A stretch of 64,000 bases of DNA from DASRHD01 sp035485575 (GCA_035485575.1 DATHNW010000034.1:58142-122141); one strand, 5' to 3'; shown: positions 1 to 8,747, counted from the first letter of the stretch. Notes: a model not told the origin generated them from the sequence alone. Numbers and translations are program-made.

Positions 1-234
1 TTCAATGCGCAGACATTGCCCAAGGAACTCGTGCGGCGGATGCAAGGTGGCGACCTGCACCACCAGATTCAAAAAATCCGGCTGCGCAGCCACGCCCACC
101 GGGCTTGACTCGTAAATTGCGGAAACCGCCATGACCTGGATGCCCGGCGCGCCGTGCAGGCGGCGGACGGCCCCGGCCAGATGCTGACGCCGATCGCCGA
201 GATTGCTACCCAGTCCGAGATACGCGGTGTTCAC
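1..234 (-). CDS. folK: FolK, hydroxymethyldihydropterin pyrophosphokinase (partial)
   Basis: Cytosolic 2-amino-4-hydroxy-6-hydroxymethyldihydropteridine pyrophosphokinase, which activates the pterin with ATP for FolP. Reading the minus strand from a GTG at 234 gives AYLGLGSNLGDR at the N terminus, the FolK signature, then AVRRLHG and YESSPVGVAAQPDFLNLV, also typical of the family. About 78 codons are visible of a usual 160 or so; the rest lies beyond the left edge. The GTG start lies inside the last codons of folB (29-base overlap), so it is probably translationally coupled as the last visible gene of a metE-folP-folB-folK operon. The start is chosen because the signature begins four residues after it. 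Confidence 0.9.
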   Translation of the reverse strand, partial: MNTAYLGLGSNLGDRRQHLAGAVRRLHGAPGIQVMAVSAIYESSPVGVAAQPDFLNLVVQVATLHPPHEFLGQCLRIE

Positions 235-592
235 GCTCTTTGCTGGTTTCGAGGGCCACGTAGTCGAGCACTCCCCCCATGGGCGCGGAGGGTTTTTTGA
301 TGATGATCTCGGCTTTGGTCACGCGCGGGCAGGCCTCGAGAATCCGGTCGAGGAGATGGTTGGCCAGTGTCTCGAGCAGTTTGACCCGGTCATGTTCCAA
401 AATCTGGCGGCAAATGCCGTAAACCTTCACGTAATCGACCGTAGCATGCAGGTTGTCGGTCTGCGCGGCCTCGGTGATGTCCAGGGTCATGACCAGATCG
501 ATCATGAACCGCTGGCCGAGCGCGTTCTCCTCGGCGAGGTTCCCGTGATAGCCGTAGAACACCATGTTCTTGAGATGGATTCGTCCGTTCAT
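206..592 (-). CDS. folB: FolB, dihydroneopterin aldolase
   Basis: Cleaves 7,8-dihydroneopterin to 6-hydroxymethyl-7,8-dihydropterin and glycolaldehyde in folate synthesis. The 128 residues fit the family length (about 120). Visible blocks are GYHGNLAEENALGQRF near the N terminus, VDYVKVY in the middle, the helix LLETLANHLLDRIL and the C-terminal strand IIIKKPSAPMGG carrying the catalytic lysine. The ATG at 592 overlaps the folP stop as ATGA, and the 3' end overlaps folK. The arrangement is that of a compact folate operon. Confidence 0.93.
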   Translation of the reverse strand: MNGRIHLKNMVFYGYHGNLAEENALGQRFMIDLVMTLDITEAAQTDNLHATVDYVKVYGICRQILEHDRVKLLETLANHLLDRILEACPRVTKAEIIIKKPSAPMGGVLDYVALETSKEREHRVSRTG

Positions 593-1446
593 GAGTGGTT
601 AAAGGCCCGGAGGGCGGCGGCCATTTTCGCCGCGCGCGCGTTGGCGCGCACGTCGTGCACGCGGATAAACTCGACTCCCTGCCACACGGCAAGAGCCGTC
701 GTCGCCAGCGTGCCCTCGAGACGCTCCTCCGGCGGCAGCGACAGGACATTCCCGATTACTGACTTGCGCGAAGCGCCGAGCAGCAGTGGAAAGCCGAGGG
801 TCTTGAGCTCGGCCAGGCGGGCGAGAATTTCCATATTTTGCTCCTGCGTCTTGGCAAAGCCGATGCCGGGATCCAGGACGATGCGGTCCTCGGCGATACC
901 CGCGCGCCCGGCGATTTCGAGCGAGCGATTGAAAAAATCCTTCAGCTTTTCCATGACGTCACCCGGCGTCTCGCGAAATTCCGCGTCCTGATGCATCACG
1001 ATCACCGCACAACCGAATTCGGCTGCGAGGCGGGCCATCTCCGGCTGGCGCTGCAGTCCGTGGATGTCGTTGAGGAGATGCGCGCCGGCCTGCAACACAG
1101 CCCGCGCGACCACGGGCTTGTAAGTATCCACGGAAACCGGCACCGGCAGCCGCGACACCAGCGCCGTGATCACCGGCCCGATGCGGGCGATTTCCTCTTC
1201 GGCTGAAATCTCTTCATGGCCGGGCCGGGTGGACTGGCCGCCCACATCGATGATGGCCGCGCCTTCCCCGACCAGGCGGCCCGCCTGCGCGACCGCAGAC
1301 TCGCACGCCCCGAATTTTCCGCCGTCGAAAAACGAGTCGGGCGTGACGTTGAGGATGCCGACGAGCAAAGTCTCCCGCCCGATCAGGACCTTTCGGTCGC
1401 GGCATGGCAGCAGGCGCGCTTCGGCGGTTCGGCTCGGCGGGTTCAT
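589..1446 (-). CDS. folP: FolP, dihydropteroate synthase
   Basis: Condenses hydroxymethyldihydropterin pyrophosphate with p-aminobenzoate to give dihydropteroate, the sulfonamide target. The 285-residue TIM barrel shows GILNVTPDSFFDGG, the GQSTRPG loop, INDIHG, DPGIGFAKTQEQN, LLLGASRKSVIG and a C-terminal IRVHDV block. I chose the ATG at 1446. The frame stays open up to a TTG at 1524 that overlaps the metE stop (TTGA), which would add 26 residues of low-complexity sequence and is less likely. No strong Shine-Dalgarno is visible. It follows metE by 74 bases and overlaps folB by 4. Confidence 0.94.
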   Translation of the reverse strand: MNPPSRTAEARLLPCRDRKVLIGRETLLVGILNVTPDSFFDGGKFGACESAVAQAGRLVGEGAAIIDVGGQSTRPGHEEISAEEEIARIGPVITALVSRLPVPVSVDTYKPVVARAVLQAGAHLLNDIHGLQRQPEMARLAAEFGCAVIVMHQDAEFRETPGDVMEKLKDFFNRSLEIAGRAGIAEDRIVLDPGIGFAKTQEQNMEILARLAELKTLGFPLLLGASRKSVIGNVLSLPPEERLEGTLATTALAVWQGVEFIRVHDVRANARAAKMAAALRAFNHS

Positions 1447-1520
1447 GAAAACGGAAGAGGTCGGTTGTAGCGCAGCGGGAGCGCCACCGCCAGCCCAACG
1501 TGCGCGCCGATCCGCCCGGG

Positions 1521-3899
1521 TCAATGACGGGAGCTCGCGCCCGCCTTGTTTTCCGCGGCCAAGCGGGCCCGCAGCCGCCCGGCGGCCTCGACCATGTGGC
1601 GGAGCGCCGGCTTCACCTCGGCCCAGCCGCGGGTCTTGAGGCCGCAGTCCGGATTCACCCAGATGTTTTCCGGCGGCAGCACGCGCAGCGCCTTTTCCAG
1701 CAGCTGCTCCATTTCGGCCACGCCGGGCACACGCGGCGAGTGGATGTCATAAACCCCCGGCCCGATTTCATTGGGATAATGGAAGGTTTCAAATGCCTCA
1801 AGCAGCTCCATCCCGGAACGCGATGCTTCGATGGTGATCACATCCGCATCAAGATCGGCGATCGCCTGGATGATGTCGTTGAATTCCGCATAGCACATGT
1901 GCGTGTGGATCTGGGTGTCGTCTCGCACGCCGCCGGCGCAAAGCCGGAAGGCGTCGACCGCCCACGCGAGGTAGTCCGCCCGGTCGGCCCGGCGAAGCGG
2001 CAGCCCTTCGCGCAACGCCGGCTCGTCGATCTGGATGGCCGCGAGGCCGGCCCGCTCGAGGTCGAGAACTTCGTCGCGCAGGGCGAGCGCGATCTGCCAG
2101 GCGGTGTCGCGCCGCGGCTGGTCATCACGCACAAAACTCCACTGCAGCACGGTCACAGGACCCGTGAGCATGCCTTTCATCGGCCGGCGCGTGAGCGATT
2201 GCGCATAGGCCGACCAGCGCACGGTCATCGGCCGCGGCCGCGCGACATCGCCGTAAATGACCGGCGGCTTCACACACCGCGTGCCATAGCTCTGCACCCA
2301 GCCGTTTTCAGTGAAGGCAAAGCCGTCGAGTTGTTCACCGAAGTACTCGACCATGTCATTGCGCTCGAATTCGCCATGCACGAGCATATCGAGGCCGATC
2401 TCCTCCTGGAACCGCACAGCAGCCATGATCTCGGCCTCAAGAAATTTTTCGTAATCCGCCGGGCTGAGGCTGCCCTTACGCCAACGCGCGCGAGCGGCCC
2501 GCACTTCCTCCGTCTGGGGAAATGAACCGATCGTGGTGGCGGGAAACAACGGCAACTGGAGCTTCGCGCGCTGCGCCGCCTGCCGCTGCACGAAAGGCGC
2601 CTGGCGCGGCAAGTCGCCGGGCACCACGCGGGCCAGACGCTGTTTTACAGCAGAATTGTGGATGCGCGTACTGGTCGCCCGCGACGCCATTGCAGCCCGA
2701 CCGACGGCCAGCGCTTCACGAGGCGGCGCCTGCCCCGCGAGCAGATCGCGCAGCGTCACCACCTCTACGAGCTTTTCCTCGGCAAAGGCGAGCCAGCTTT
2801 TGAATTCAGCGTCGAGCTTCGTCTCGTGTCGCAGCGTCACCGGCGTGTGCAAAAGCGAACAGGAAGGCGCGACCAGCAGGCGCCCGGGCCCGAGCACAGC
2901 CGCGGCTTTTTCCAGTTTCCCACTCGCGACCGAAAGATCAGTGCGCCAGATATTGCGTCCGTCCACCAAGCCGAGCGAAAGATCCTTATTTTCAGGAAAC
3001 TCACGCAGGATGGCGTCGAGTTCGTCCGGCGCACGCACCAGATCGACATGCAAGGCGTGCACCGGCAGACGCAAAAAATCAGAAAGGTTTTCGTTCAGTC
3101 CGCCAAAATAATTGGTCACGAGCAAACGCAGCTTCGGTGCGGCGGCGGCCAGCGTCGCATAGGCAATCGCCAGCGCGCTCCGCTGTTCGGCCGTCAGATC
3201 CAGCGAGAAGATCGGTTCGTCGAGCTGCACCCATTCCGCCCCCAGGGCCTCCAGGCGCTGCAGCACTTCGGCATAGACCGGCAGCAGCCGCTCCAGCAGT
3301 TCGAAGCGATTGAAACGCGGATGCTGTGCGTCGTGCACCTTGCCCAAGGTCAGGTAAGTGACCGGCCCGATGAGCACCGGCTTTGTCTTGATACCCAGCG
3401 CGAGTGCCTCGGAAAATTCGTCGAACACCTTGGACGACGAAAGCCGGAATTGCGTGTCGGCGCGAAACTCCGGGACAAGGTAGTGATAATTGGTGTCGAA
3501 CCACTTCGTCATTTCGCTCGCGGCCGCGGGAGCCTGGCAGTCGCCGCAACCGCAGGTCTCCGCGTTTTCGCCCGCGCCCCCGCGCACGCCGCGCGCGATT
3601 TGGAAATACGTGTCGAGATCGATGAGTCCACCGCTCCAGCCAAAACGGGGCGGGACATTGCCAACGAGGCAGCTGAGATCAAGCACCTGGTCGTAGAAGC
3701 TGAAATCGTTGGACGGAATCAGGTCGATGCCCGCCCGCTGCTGGGCCAGCCAATGCCGGCGCCGCAGCTCCTGGGCCATGCGCTCCAGTTCGCCGTGGGT
3801 GAGCTGCTTCTGCCAGTAGGCCTCGACGGCCTTTTTCAACTCGCGCTTTTCGCCGATGCGCGGAAAGCCGAGCGTGTGGGTGAGTGATGCCGGGTTCAT
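1521..3899 (-). CDS. metE: MetE, cobalamin-independent methionine synthase
   Basis: Transfers a methyl group from 5-methyltetrahydropteroyl-polyglutamate to homocysteine, giving methionine without vitamin B12. The 792 residues match the family. The N-terminal half (about 1-340) begins LTHTLGFPRIGEKRELK; the catalytic C-terminal barrel starts near FPATTIGSFPQTEEVRAAR. Zinc ligands are visible in HTHMCYAEFNDI (His and Cys) and in NPDCGLKTRGW (second Cys). The frame opens at 3947, but the ATG at 3899 begins the canonical N terminus. It heads an operon with folP, folB and folK. A 36-bp inverted repeat upstream suggests transcriptional control. Confidence 0.96.
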   Translation of the reverse strand: MNPASLTHTLGFPRIGEKRELKKAVEAYWQKQLTHGELERMAQELRRRHWLAQQRAGIDLIPSNDFSFYDQVLDLSCLVGNVPPRFGWSGGLIDLDTYFQIARGVRGGAGENAETCGCGDCQAPAAASEMTKWFDTNYHYLVPEFRADTQFRLSSSKVFDEFSEALALGIKTKPVLIGPVTYLTLGKVHDAQHPRFNRFELLERLLPVYAEVLQRLEALGAEWVQLDEPIFSLDLTAEQRSALAIAYATLAAAAPKLRLLVTNYFGGLNENLSDFLRLPVHALHVDLVRAPDELDAILREFPENKDLSLGLVDGRNIWRTDLSVASGKLEKAAAVLGPGRLLVAPSCSLLHTPVTLRHETKLDAEFKSWLAFAEEKLVEVVTLRDLLAGQAPPREALAVGRAAMASRATSTRIHNSAVKQRLARVVPGDLPRQAPFVQRQAAQRAKLQLPLFPATTIGSFPQTEEVRAARARWRKGSLSPADYEKFLEAEIMAAVRFQEEIGLDMLVHGEFERNDMVEYFGEQLDGFAFTENGWVQSYGTRCVKPPVIYGDVARPRPMTVRWSAYAQSLTRRPMKGMLTGPVTVLQWSFVRDDQPRRDTAWQIALALRDEVLDLERAGLAAIQIDEPALREGLPLRRADRADYLAWAVDAFRLCAGGVRDDTQIHTHMCYAEFNDIIQAIADLDADVITIEASRSGMELLEAFETFHYPNEIGPGVYDIHSPRVPGVAEMEQLLEKALRVLPPENIWVNPDCGLKTRGWAEVKPALRHMVEAAGRLRARLAAENKAGASSRH

Positions 3900-3941
3900 G
3901 GATTTTTGATTTTGGCGAACCTGACACCGGGAAAAGCCGTC

Positions 3942-3985
3942 TGTCAATAAAACATATCAACATATTCATATGTATTGATATGTTT
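3942..3985 (-). promoter_or_regulatory. Putative metE operator and -35 element
   Basis: An inverted repeat has arms AAACATATCAA (3950-3960) and TTGATATGTTT (3975-3985), 11 of 11 bases complementary, with a 14-base AT-rich spacer that contains CATATG. Three bases away, on the minus strand, is a perfect TTGACA (3947-3942) facing metE; the hexamer 17 bases further, TCAGGT, is a poor -10. The AT-rich block stands out against GC-rich surroundings. The position next to a -35 suits a dimeric regulator of metE. The partner is unknown and no regulator gene is nearby. Confidence 0.55.
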
Positions 3986-4092
3986 GTGCCATAGCGGGCC
4001 GTCCACATCCCATTCCGGTTAGCGCAAGCGATCCCCTTGACAAAAATCACCCCTGCCATCGACCGTGAGCACGCGCACCACCGCTTTTCTAA

Positions 4093-4851
4093 ATGAAAAA
4101 ATTCACCGCCCTGCTGCTGGCGGCCACCCTCGTCCTCACCGCCCGCGCGGAAAAAGTCACTGTCGCCGCCGCGGCCAACCTCGTTTACTGCCTCGACGCC
4201 CTCAAGGCCGACTTCATCAAGGCCGTGCCCGACGCCGACCTCGTCATCACCACGGGTGCGTCCGGCAATCTCGTCGCGCAAATCAAGAATGGCGCCCCCT
4301 ACGATGTGTTTCTCTCCGCCGACGTCGATTATCCGCAAAAACTCGTGAAAGCCGGCCTCGCCGGACAGGACTCCGTCACCGTGTTCGCCACCGGCCGCCT
4401 CGCGCTCTGGACAAAACGCACCGACATACCCCTCCCCTCGCTGGCCGAGGCTGTGCGCAATCCGCTGGTAAAAAAAATCGCCATCGCCAATCCCGACACG
4501 GCACCCTACGGCCGGGCCGCACGCGAAGCGCTGCAAAAACTCGGCGCATGGGATGATGTGCAGGCGAAAATCGTCACCGGCGAAAATATTTCGCAAACCC
4601 TGCAATTTGTGGACACCGGCAATGCCGACGCAGGTTTCGTCGCACTCAGCCTGCTCATGTCCCCCAAGCTCCGCGGTACCGGCCATTACCTCGAAGTGCC
4701 GGCTGAACTTTACGGTTCGCTCGCACACGGCGCCGTGCTCACCAAGCGCGGCGCGGATAATTCCACCGCGCGCCGCTTCCTCGATTTCCTGGCCAGTGAT
4801 GACGCGAGAAAAATCCTCACGGACTACGGTTACCTCGTTCCAACCAAATAG
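4093..4851 (+). CDS. modA: ModA, molybdate-binding periplasmic protein
   Basis: Substrate-binding protein of a molybdate/tungstate ABC importer. The 252 residues begin with a cleavable signal peptide (about 1-19, MKKFTALLLAATLVLTARA). Family motifs follow: VTVAAAANLVYCLDAL, the ligand loop TGASGNLVAQIKNGAPYDVF, SADVDYPQKL and IANPDTAPYGRAARE. It is divergent from metE and 50 bases upstream of modB, with which it should form an operon. The C terminus LTDYGYLVP is normal for ModA, so the gene looks complete. Confidence 0.92.
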   Translation: MKKFTALLLAATLVLTARAEKVTVAAAANLVYCLDALKADFIKAVPDADLVITTGASGNLVAQIKNGAPYDVFLSADVDYPQKLVKAGLAGQDSVTVFATGRLALWTKRTDIPLPSLAEAVRNPLVKKIAIANPDTAPYGRAAREALQKLGAWDDVQAKIVTGENISQTLQFVDTGNADAGFVALSLLMSPKLRGTGHYLEVPAELYGSLAHGAVLTKRGADNSTARRFLDFLASDDARKILTDYGYLVPTK

Positions 4852-4901
4852 TCTTCGCCCGCGGGCTTGAGCCGGCGACCGTGCGCGGCCAACTTGGCGT
4901 C

Positions 4902-5591
4902 ATGAGCGACTCCGCGTTTCTGGGCCTGCCGTCCGATCTCTGGTCGTCGCTCGGCCTCACGATTGAACTTGCCGCGTGCACCACGCTGCTGCTCGGCGTG
5001 ATTGGTCTGCCGCTCGCGCACTGGCTTAACAGCACCCGGAGCCGTTTCGCCCCGGTGCTCGAAACGCTCGTCTCCCTTCCCATTGTGCTGCCACCGACCG
5101 TCATCGGGTTTTATCTGCTGGTCGCGTTTGCCCCGCAGCACCCGGCCGGCGCGGCCTGGCAGCGCATCTTCGGCGCGCCGCTGGCATTCAGCTTTCCCGG
5201 TCTGGTCGCCGGTTCGGTAATTTATTCCCTGCCGTTCGCCGTGCAGCCGTTCCAGGCTGCGCTGCGCGCCGTGCCGCCCGAGTTGCTCGATGCCGGCCGC
5301 ATGCTCGGCGCCACGCCACGCCGCGTGTGGCTGCGCCTGCACCTGCCGCTCGCCCGGCGCGGGCTTCTCGCCGGCCTCACGCTCGGCTTTGCGCACACGC
5401 TCGGCGAGTTTGGCGTCGTGCTCATGATCGGCGGCTCCATTCCCGGCAAAACCCGCGTGGCCAGCATCGCTCTCTACGACGAAGTGCAGAAGCTCAACTA
5501 TCCGCTCGCCCACACCTATGCCGCCATGTTGCTGGCCGTCTCTTTCGTACTCCTGTTCATCGTCAACCTGTTGCGACGCCGCACCCGTTGA
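4902..5591 (+). CDS. modB: ModB, molybdate ABC transporter permease
   Basis: Inner-membrane permease of the molybdate importer, about five membrane segments, 229 residues from the ATG at 4902 (a GTG at 4881 is in frame and possible). It shows SLPIVLPPTVIGFYLL, the cytoplasmic EAA loop DAGRMLGATPRRVWLR that docks the ATPase, and FAHTLGEFGVVLMIGG, all typical of ModB. No modC ATPase follows; the next gene is a small lipoprotein. The ATPase must be encoded elsewhere or be shared with another transporter. Confidence 0.92.
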   Translation: MSDSAFLGLPSDLWSSLGLTIELAACTTLLLGVIGLPLAHWLNSTRSRFAPVLETLVSLPIVLPPTVIGFYLLVAFAPQHPAGAAWQRIFGAPLAFSFPGLVAGSVIYSLPFAVQPFQAALRAVPPELLDAGRMLGATPRRVWLRLHLPLARRGLLAGLTLGFAHTLGEFGVVLMIGGSIPGKTRVASIALYDEVQKLNYPLAHTYAAMLLAVSFVLLFIVNLLRRRTR

Positions 5592-5644
5592 ATTTTTCGC
5601 ACGAGATTTGCCAGCGCGAACGGAAGCGGTCAGCCTTTCACCCC

Positions 5645-6034
5645 ATGTCACGTCTGCCCGCCCTCACCGCCACTGCGCTCGCCCTCGCAGGATGCGTTTC
5701 ACTTGCGGCCAATGACAGGGCCGCGCCCGCACCGACTGCGCCCGCCGCCGCTTCCAAAGACTGCCACTGCGATGACAGCCCGCCAGAAAAACTGCACGGC
5801 TTCGCCTGCAAGGGCCGCATCGCCGCCGTGCTCGTCGGACAGGGCACGCTGCGCATCGCATTCGAGGAAATTCCCGGCGCCCTGCCCGCCGGCACGCGCG
5901 AGTTCAAGGCCACGCCCGAAGTTCTTACCGCCGTGCAGCCCGGCCGCGAAATCCTCGCCCGCATCGAGCAGCGCAACGGCGAGTGGTGGGTATTCGATGT
6001 GCGCCTGCTGGTTCCTCTTTCCTCCGCACCATGA
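5645..6034 (+). CDS. CusF-like small lipoprotein
   Basis: A 129-residue lipoprotein with signal sequence and lipobox (LALAGC, cysteine at about 17). The C-terminal 70 residues (GRIAAVLVGQGTLRIAFEEI, then PGALPAGTREFK, LTAVQPGREIL and NGEWWVFDVRLL) follow the pattern of the CusF/CopK-type OB-fold domain that binds Cu(I) or Ag(I) in the periplasm. The usual methionine ligand stretch (PAMTM) reads PAGTR here, so the copper ligands seem to be lost; a preceding CHCDD motif could offer others. It sits between modB and a His-rich membrane protein in what looks like a metal-handling locus. Family assignment is from pattern memory, not a search. Confidence 0.6.
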   Translation: MSRLPALTATALALAGCVSLAANDRAAPAPTAPAAASKDCHCDDSPPEKLHGFACKGRIAAVLVGQGTLRIAFEEIPGALPAGTREFKATPEVLTAVQPGREILARIEQRNGEWWVFDVRLLVPLSSAP

Positions 6035-6080
6035 CGCGCCACTTGACGCGTTTGCCATAATCGCCTCGTTTGCCTTGTCC

Positions 6081-6449
6081 ATGACCCGTCTTCGTCGCAG
6101 ACCATCGTTCGCCGCCCGCCTGGTCGCGGGCCTGTGCGCGGCGCTTGTGCTCCTGCTGGCCGTGCTGGCCGCATGTCCCGCGGCACATGAATGGATCCAT
6201 GGCCACGAAGGCCATGCCACACATTCCCCAGATGGCGGCGGAACGCACAGCCAGAACGCGGCCGATCCCGATGATGACGGCTGCGTCGTCACCCTTTTCG
6301 CCCACGGCGTCGTTTCGGCCGCTATTTTCACCACGCTGGCCGTGGCGTTTTTCCTCCTGATCTCCCCCGTCGCGCAGCCGCGCGAGGCCTTGTGCCTGCC
6401 GGCGCCGCGTTACCGGCTGCCGCCGCTGTGCGGCCCGCCGCAAAGCTGA
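6081..6449 (+). CDS. Small His-rich membrane protein (DUF2946-like)
   Basis: 122 residues from the ATG at 6081. It has an N-terminal hydrophobic segment (about 13-33), a short His-rich periplasmic loop (HEWIHGHEGHATHS), an Asp-rich patch (DPDDDG) and a second hydrophobic segment (about 75-92), ending in a Pro/Arg-rich tail. Small proteins of this build are often found before TonB-dependent receptors in this phylum and in Proteobacteria; DUF2946 is the nearest named family I can suggest. The histidines suggest metal binding. A hairpin terminator follows directly, so it probably ends its transcript. Confidence 0.6.
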   Translation: MTRLRRRPSFAARLVAGLCAALVLLLAVLAACPAAHEWIHGHEGHATHSPDGGGTHSQNAADPDDDGCVVTLFAHGVVSAAIFTTLAVAFFLLISPVAQPREALCLPAPRYRLPPLCGPPQS

Positions 6450-6465
6450 GCCATTGCCGCCCGCA

Positions 6466-6492
6466 CGTCCGCGTTGAACGCGGGCGTTTTTG
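6466..6492 (+). terminator. Rho-independent terminator
   Basis: A 9-bp stem (6466-6474 with 6480-6488, one G-T wobble) with a 5-base loop ttgaa is followed by TTTT. It lies 17 bases after the stop of the His-rich membrane protein and before the TonB receptor gene, so the receptor may start a new transcript. Confidence 0.7.
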
Positions 6493-6563
6493 ATCCATGC
6501 CGTCACCCGGCCTTCCGGCCCATGGTGTCGGCGCATGCCCACATCCAATGACTCAGCTTTGCC

Positions 6564-8747
6564 ATGTCCGCACATCACACTTTCGTTCTTTGCCTTCTGT
6601 CCGTCGCAGTCACTTCGTTCGCCTCCGCGCAAACCGCCGCCAGCCCGGCTCCGGCCGCCGCCGGCAAGACCGTCGTGCTCGACCCCTTCACCGTCACCGG
6701 CCAGCTCGACAAGGCCAGCGAACAAATCGTGCCCGCCCTGGGCGGCACCGAATATAACATCAACAAAGACCAGATCGACACACTGCCTCTCGGTGATAAT
6801 GCCCCCTTCAACCAGGTAATCCTGCGGGCACCGGGCGTGGCGCAGGATTCGGCGGCAAACGGGGATTTGCATGTGCGTGGCGAACACGCGAACCTGCAAT
6901 ACCGCATCAACGGGGTGCTGCTGCCGGAAGGCATCTCGGGCTTTGGGCTGGAACTCGATCCGCGCTTCGTGGAAAACACGGAGTTCATCACCGGCTCGCT
7001 GCCGGCGCAATACGGTTTCCGCACAGCGGGCGTTGTGGACATCCAGACCAAGGGCGGTGCGGTCGAAAAGGGCGGCGCCGTGGAAATGAATGGCGGCAGC
7101 TACGACACAATTCATCCAAGTTTTGAATACGGCGGTTCGGAGGGAAACACGAACTGCTTTATTGACGGCGGCTACAACCACAACGGCATCGGGCTGGAAA
7201 ATCCCACCGACAGCTCGAAACCGGTTCACGACACGACTGATCAATACAAGACATTCACGTACCTGTCCCATATCCTGGACGCGACGAGCCGGATCAGCTT
7301 CATCGGCAGCGCCTCTTACAGTAATTTCCAAGTCCCGAATACGCCGGGCCTGCCGGTCGGCACCGCGCCCGGCGGTGATCCGTGGAACTCAACACAAGGG
7401 CCGGCGACCTTTAATTCATCGGCCTTGGACGAAAGGCAAAACGAACAAAATTACTACGGCGTCTTCACCTACCAGAAATCGGCGGACAATTTGAACTTTC
7501 AAATTTCCGCGCTGGGCCGGAAGAGCAGCGTGCATTTCATGCCCGACCCGGTCGGCGATCTCTACTTCAACGGCGTGGCCAGCGATGTGGATCGGAAGCT
7601 TTACTCCGGCGGCCTGCAGGCCGATGCGAGCTACAATCTCGGCGACCAGCATACGATTCGTGGCGGCGCGATGTGGCTGAATGAATCCGTTTCCGCCGAT
7701 TCGACCACCACGGTGTTCAACCTGGACGCCGACGGGAATCCGGCAGGGATGGCCTACCCCATCGTGGATGACCACACGCTTCATGGCCTCTTCGCCGGCT
7801 TGTATTTGCAGGACGAATGGAAAATTTTTTCCGCCCTCACCCTTAACTACGGCACTCGCTTCGATGTTTTCAACTCGTCGTTTGACAACGAAAATCAACT
7901 CAGTCCGCGCATTAACCTGATCTATCAACCGACGGACTCGACGACATTGCACGCGGGTTATGCGCGCTATTTTACGCCGCCACCGGTTGAAAACGTGTCG
8001 GGCCGCACCGTGGCGCTTTTCGACCCCACATCGAACGCTGCCCCCACGGACCAGGACGATCCTGTCAAAGCCGAGCGCGCGAATTACTTCGATGCCGGCA
8101 TCAGCCAAAAGCTCGCTCCCGGATTAGAGATCAGCGTGGACGGCTACTATAAGACGGCGAAGAACCAGCTCGATGACGGCCTGTTTGGACAAACGCTCAT
8201 CCTTTCGGCGTTCAATTATGACAAAGGCAGGGTTTACGGCGTGGAATTCACGGCCTCCTATGCAACCGGAGGCTTTTCCAGCTATGCCAACCTCGCCTAC
8301 TCGGTGGCACAGGGCAAGGAATGGAGTTCGGCGCAGTTTCTGTTCGATCCGGCTGACCTGGCCTATGTCCAGAATCACTGGATTTATCTCGATCACGAGC
8401 AGAAGGTGACCGGCACGGCCGGCATCGCTTATGCGTGGAACGATTCCCCGGGCCAGGCGCAAGTCCATGCGGACGTCATTTATGGCACCGGATTGAGAAC
8501 GGATGCGACGGCGCCCGATGGTTCAACCATTCCCAACGGCGGGACGGTTCCGGCCTATGTCACCCTCAACATCGGCGCAGGACAAACCTTCAAAATCGGG
8601 TCTAAACAAACTTTGAAAGTCCGGCTCGATGTCGTGAACCTCGCAGACAAAAGCTATGAATTGCGCGACGGCTCAGGCGTCGGCGTCAATGCCGCTCAAT
8701 TCGGCCAGCGCCGTGGCTTTTACAGCACGGTCGCGTTCGCCTTCTGA
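6564..8747 (+). CDS. TonB-dependent outer-membrane receptor
   Basis: Outer-membrane gated porin of 727 residues. A signal peptide (about 1-23) is followed by the LDPFTVTG motif common in Opitutaceae receptors, the plug domain (about 45-170, with DLHVRGEHANLQYRINGVLL and YGFRTAGVVDIQTKGG) and a beta-barrel ending in the terminal phenylalanine of FYSTVAFAF, as required for barrel assembly. The substrate cannot be read from the sequence. Downstream genes (MacB/FtsX-type ABC pair, His-rich lipoprotein, DUF3299 protein) point to a metal such as zinc or copper. It is followed by the ABC ATPase after 39 bases. Confidence 0.9.
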   Translation: MSAHHTFVLCLLSVAVTSFASAQTAASPAPAAAGKTVVLDPFTVTGQLDKASEQIVPALGGTEYNINKDQIDTLPLGDNAPFNQVILRAPGVAQDSAANGDLHVRGEHANLQYRINGVLLPEGISGFGLELDPRFVENTEFITGSLPAQYGFRTAGVVDIQTKGGAVEKGGAVEMNGGSYDTIHPSFEYGGSEGNTNCFIDGGYNHNGIGLENPTDSSKPVHDTTDQYKTFTYLSHILDATSRISFIGSASYSNFQVPNTPGLPVGTAPGGDPWNSTQGPATFNSSALDERQNEQNYYGVFTYQKSADNLNFQISALGRKSSVHFMPDPVGDLYFNGVASDVDRKLYSGGLQADASYNLGDQHTIRGGAMWLNESVSADSTTTVFNLDADGNPAGMAYPIVDDHTLHGLFAGLYLQDEWKIFSALTLNYGTRFDVFNSSFDNENQLSPRINLIYQPTDSTTLHAGYARYFTPPPVENVSGRTVALFDPTSNAAPTDQDDPVKAERANYFDAGISQKLAPGLEISVDGYYKTAKNQLDDGLFGQTLILSAFNYDKGRVYGVEFTASYATGGFSSYANLAYSVAQGKEWSSAQFLFDPADLAYVQNHWIYLDHEQKVTGTAGIAYAWNDSPGQAQVHADVIYGTGLRTDATAPDGSTIPNGGTVPAYVTLNIGAGQTFKIGSKQTLKVRLDVVNLADKSYELRDGSGVGVNAAQFGQRRGFYSTVAFAF

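Noticed and set aside
1447..1524. Extended folP start at TTG 1524 overlapping the metE stop
   Set aside because: The extra 26 residues are low-complexity Arg/Ala/Gly and outside the family; the ATG at 1446 fits better, though coupling through the TTG cannot be excluded.
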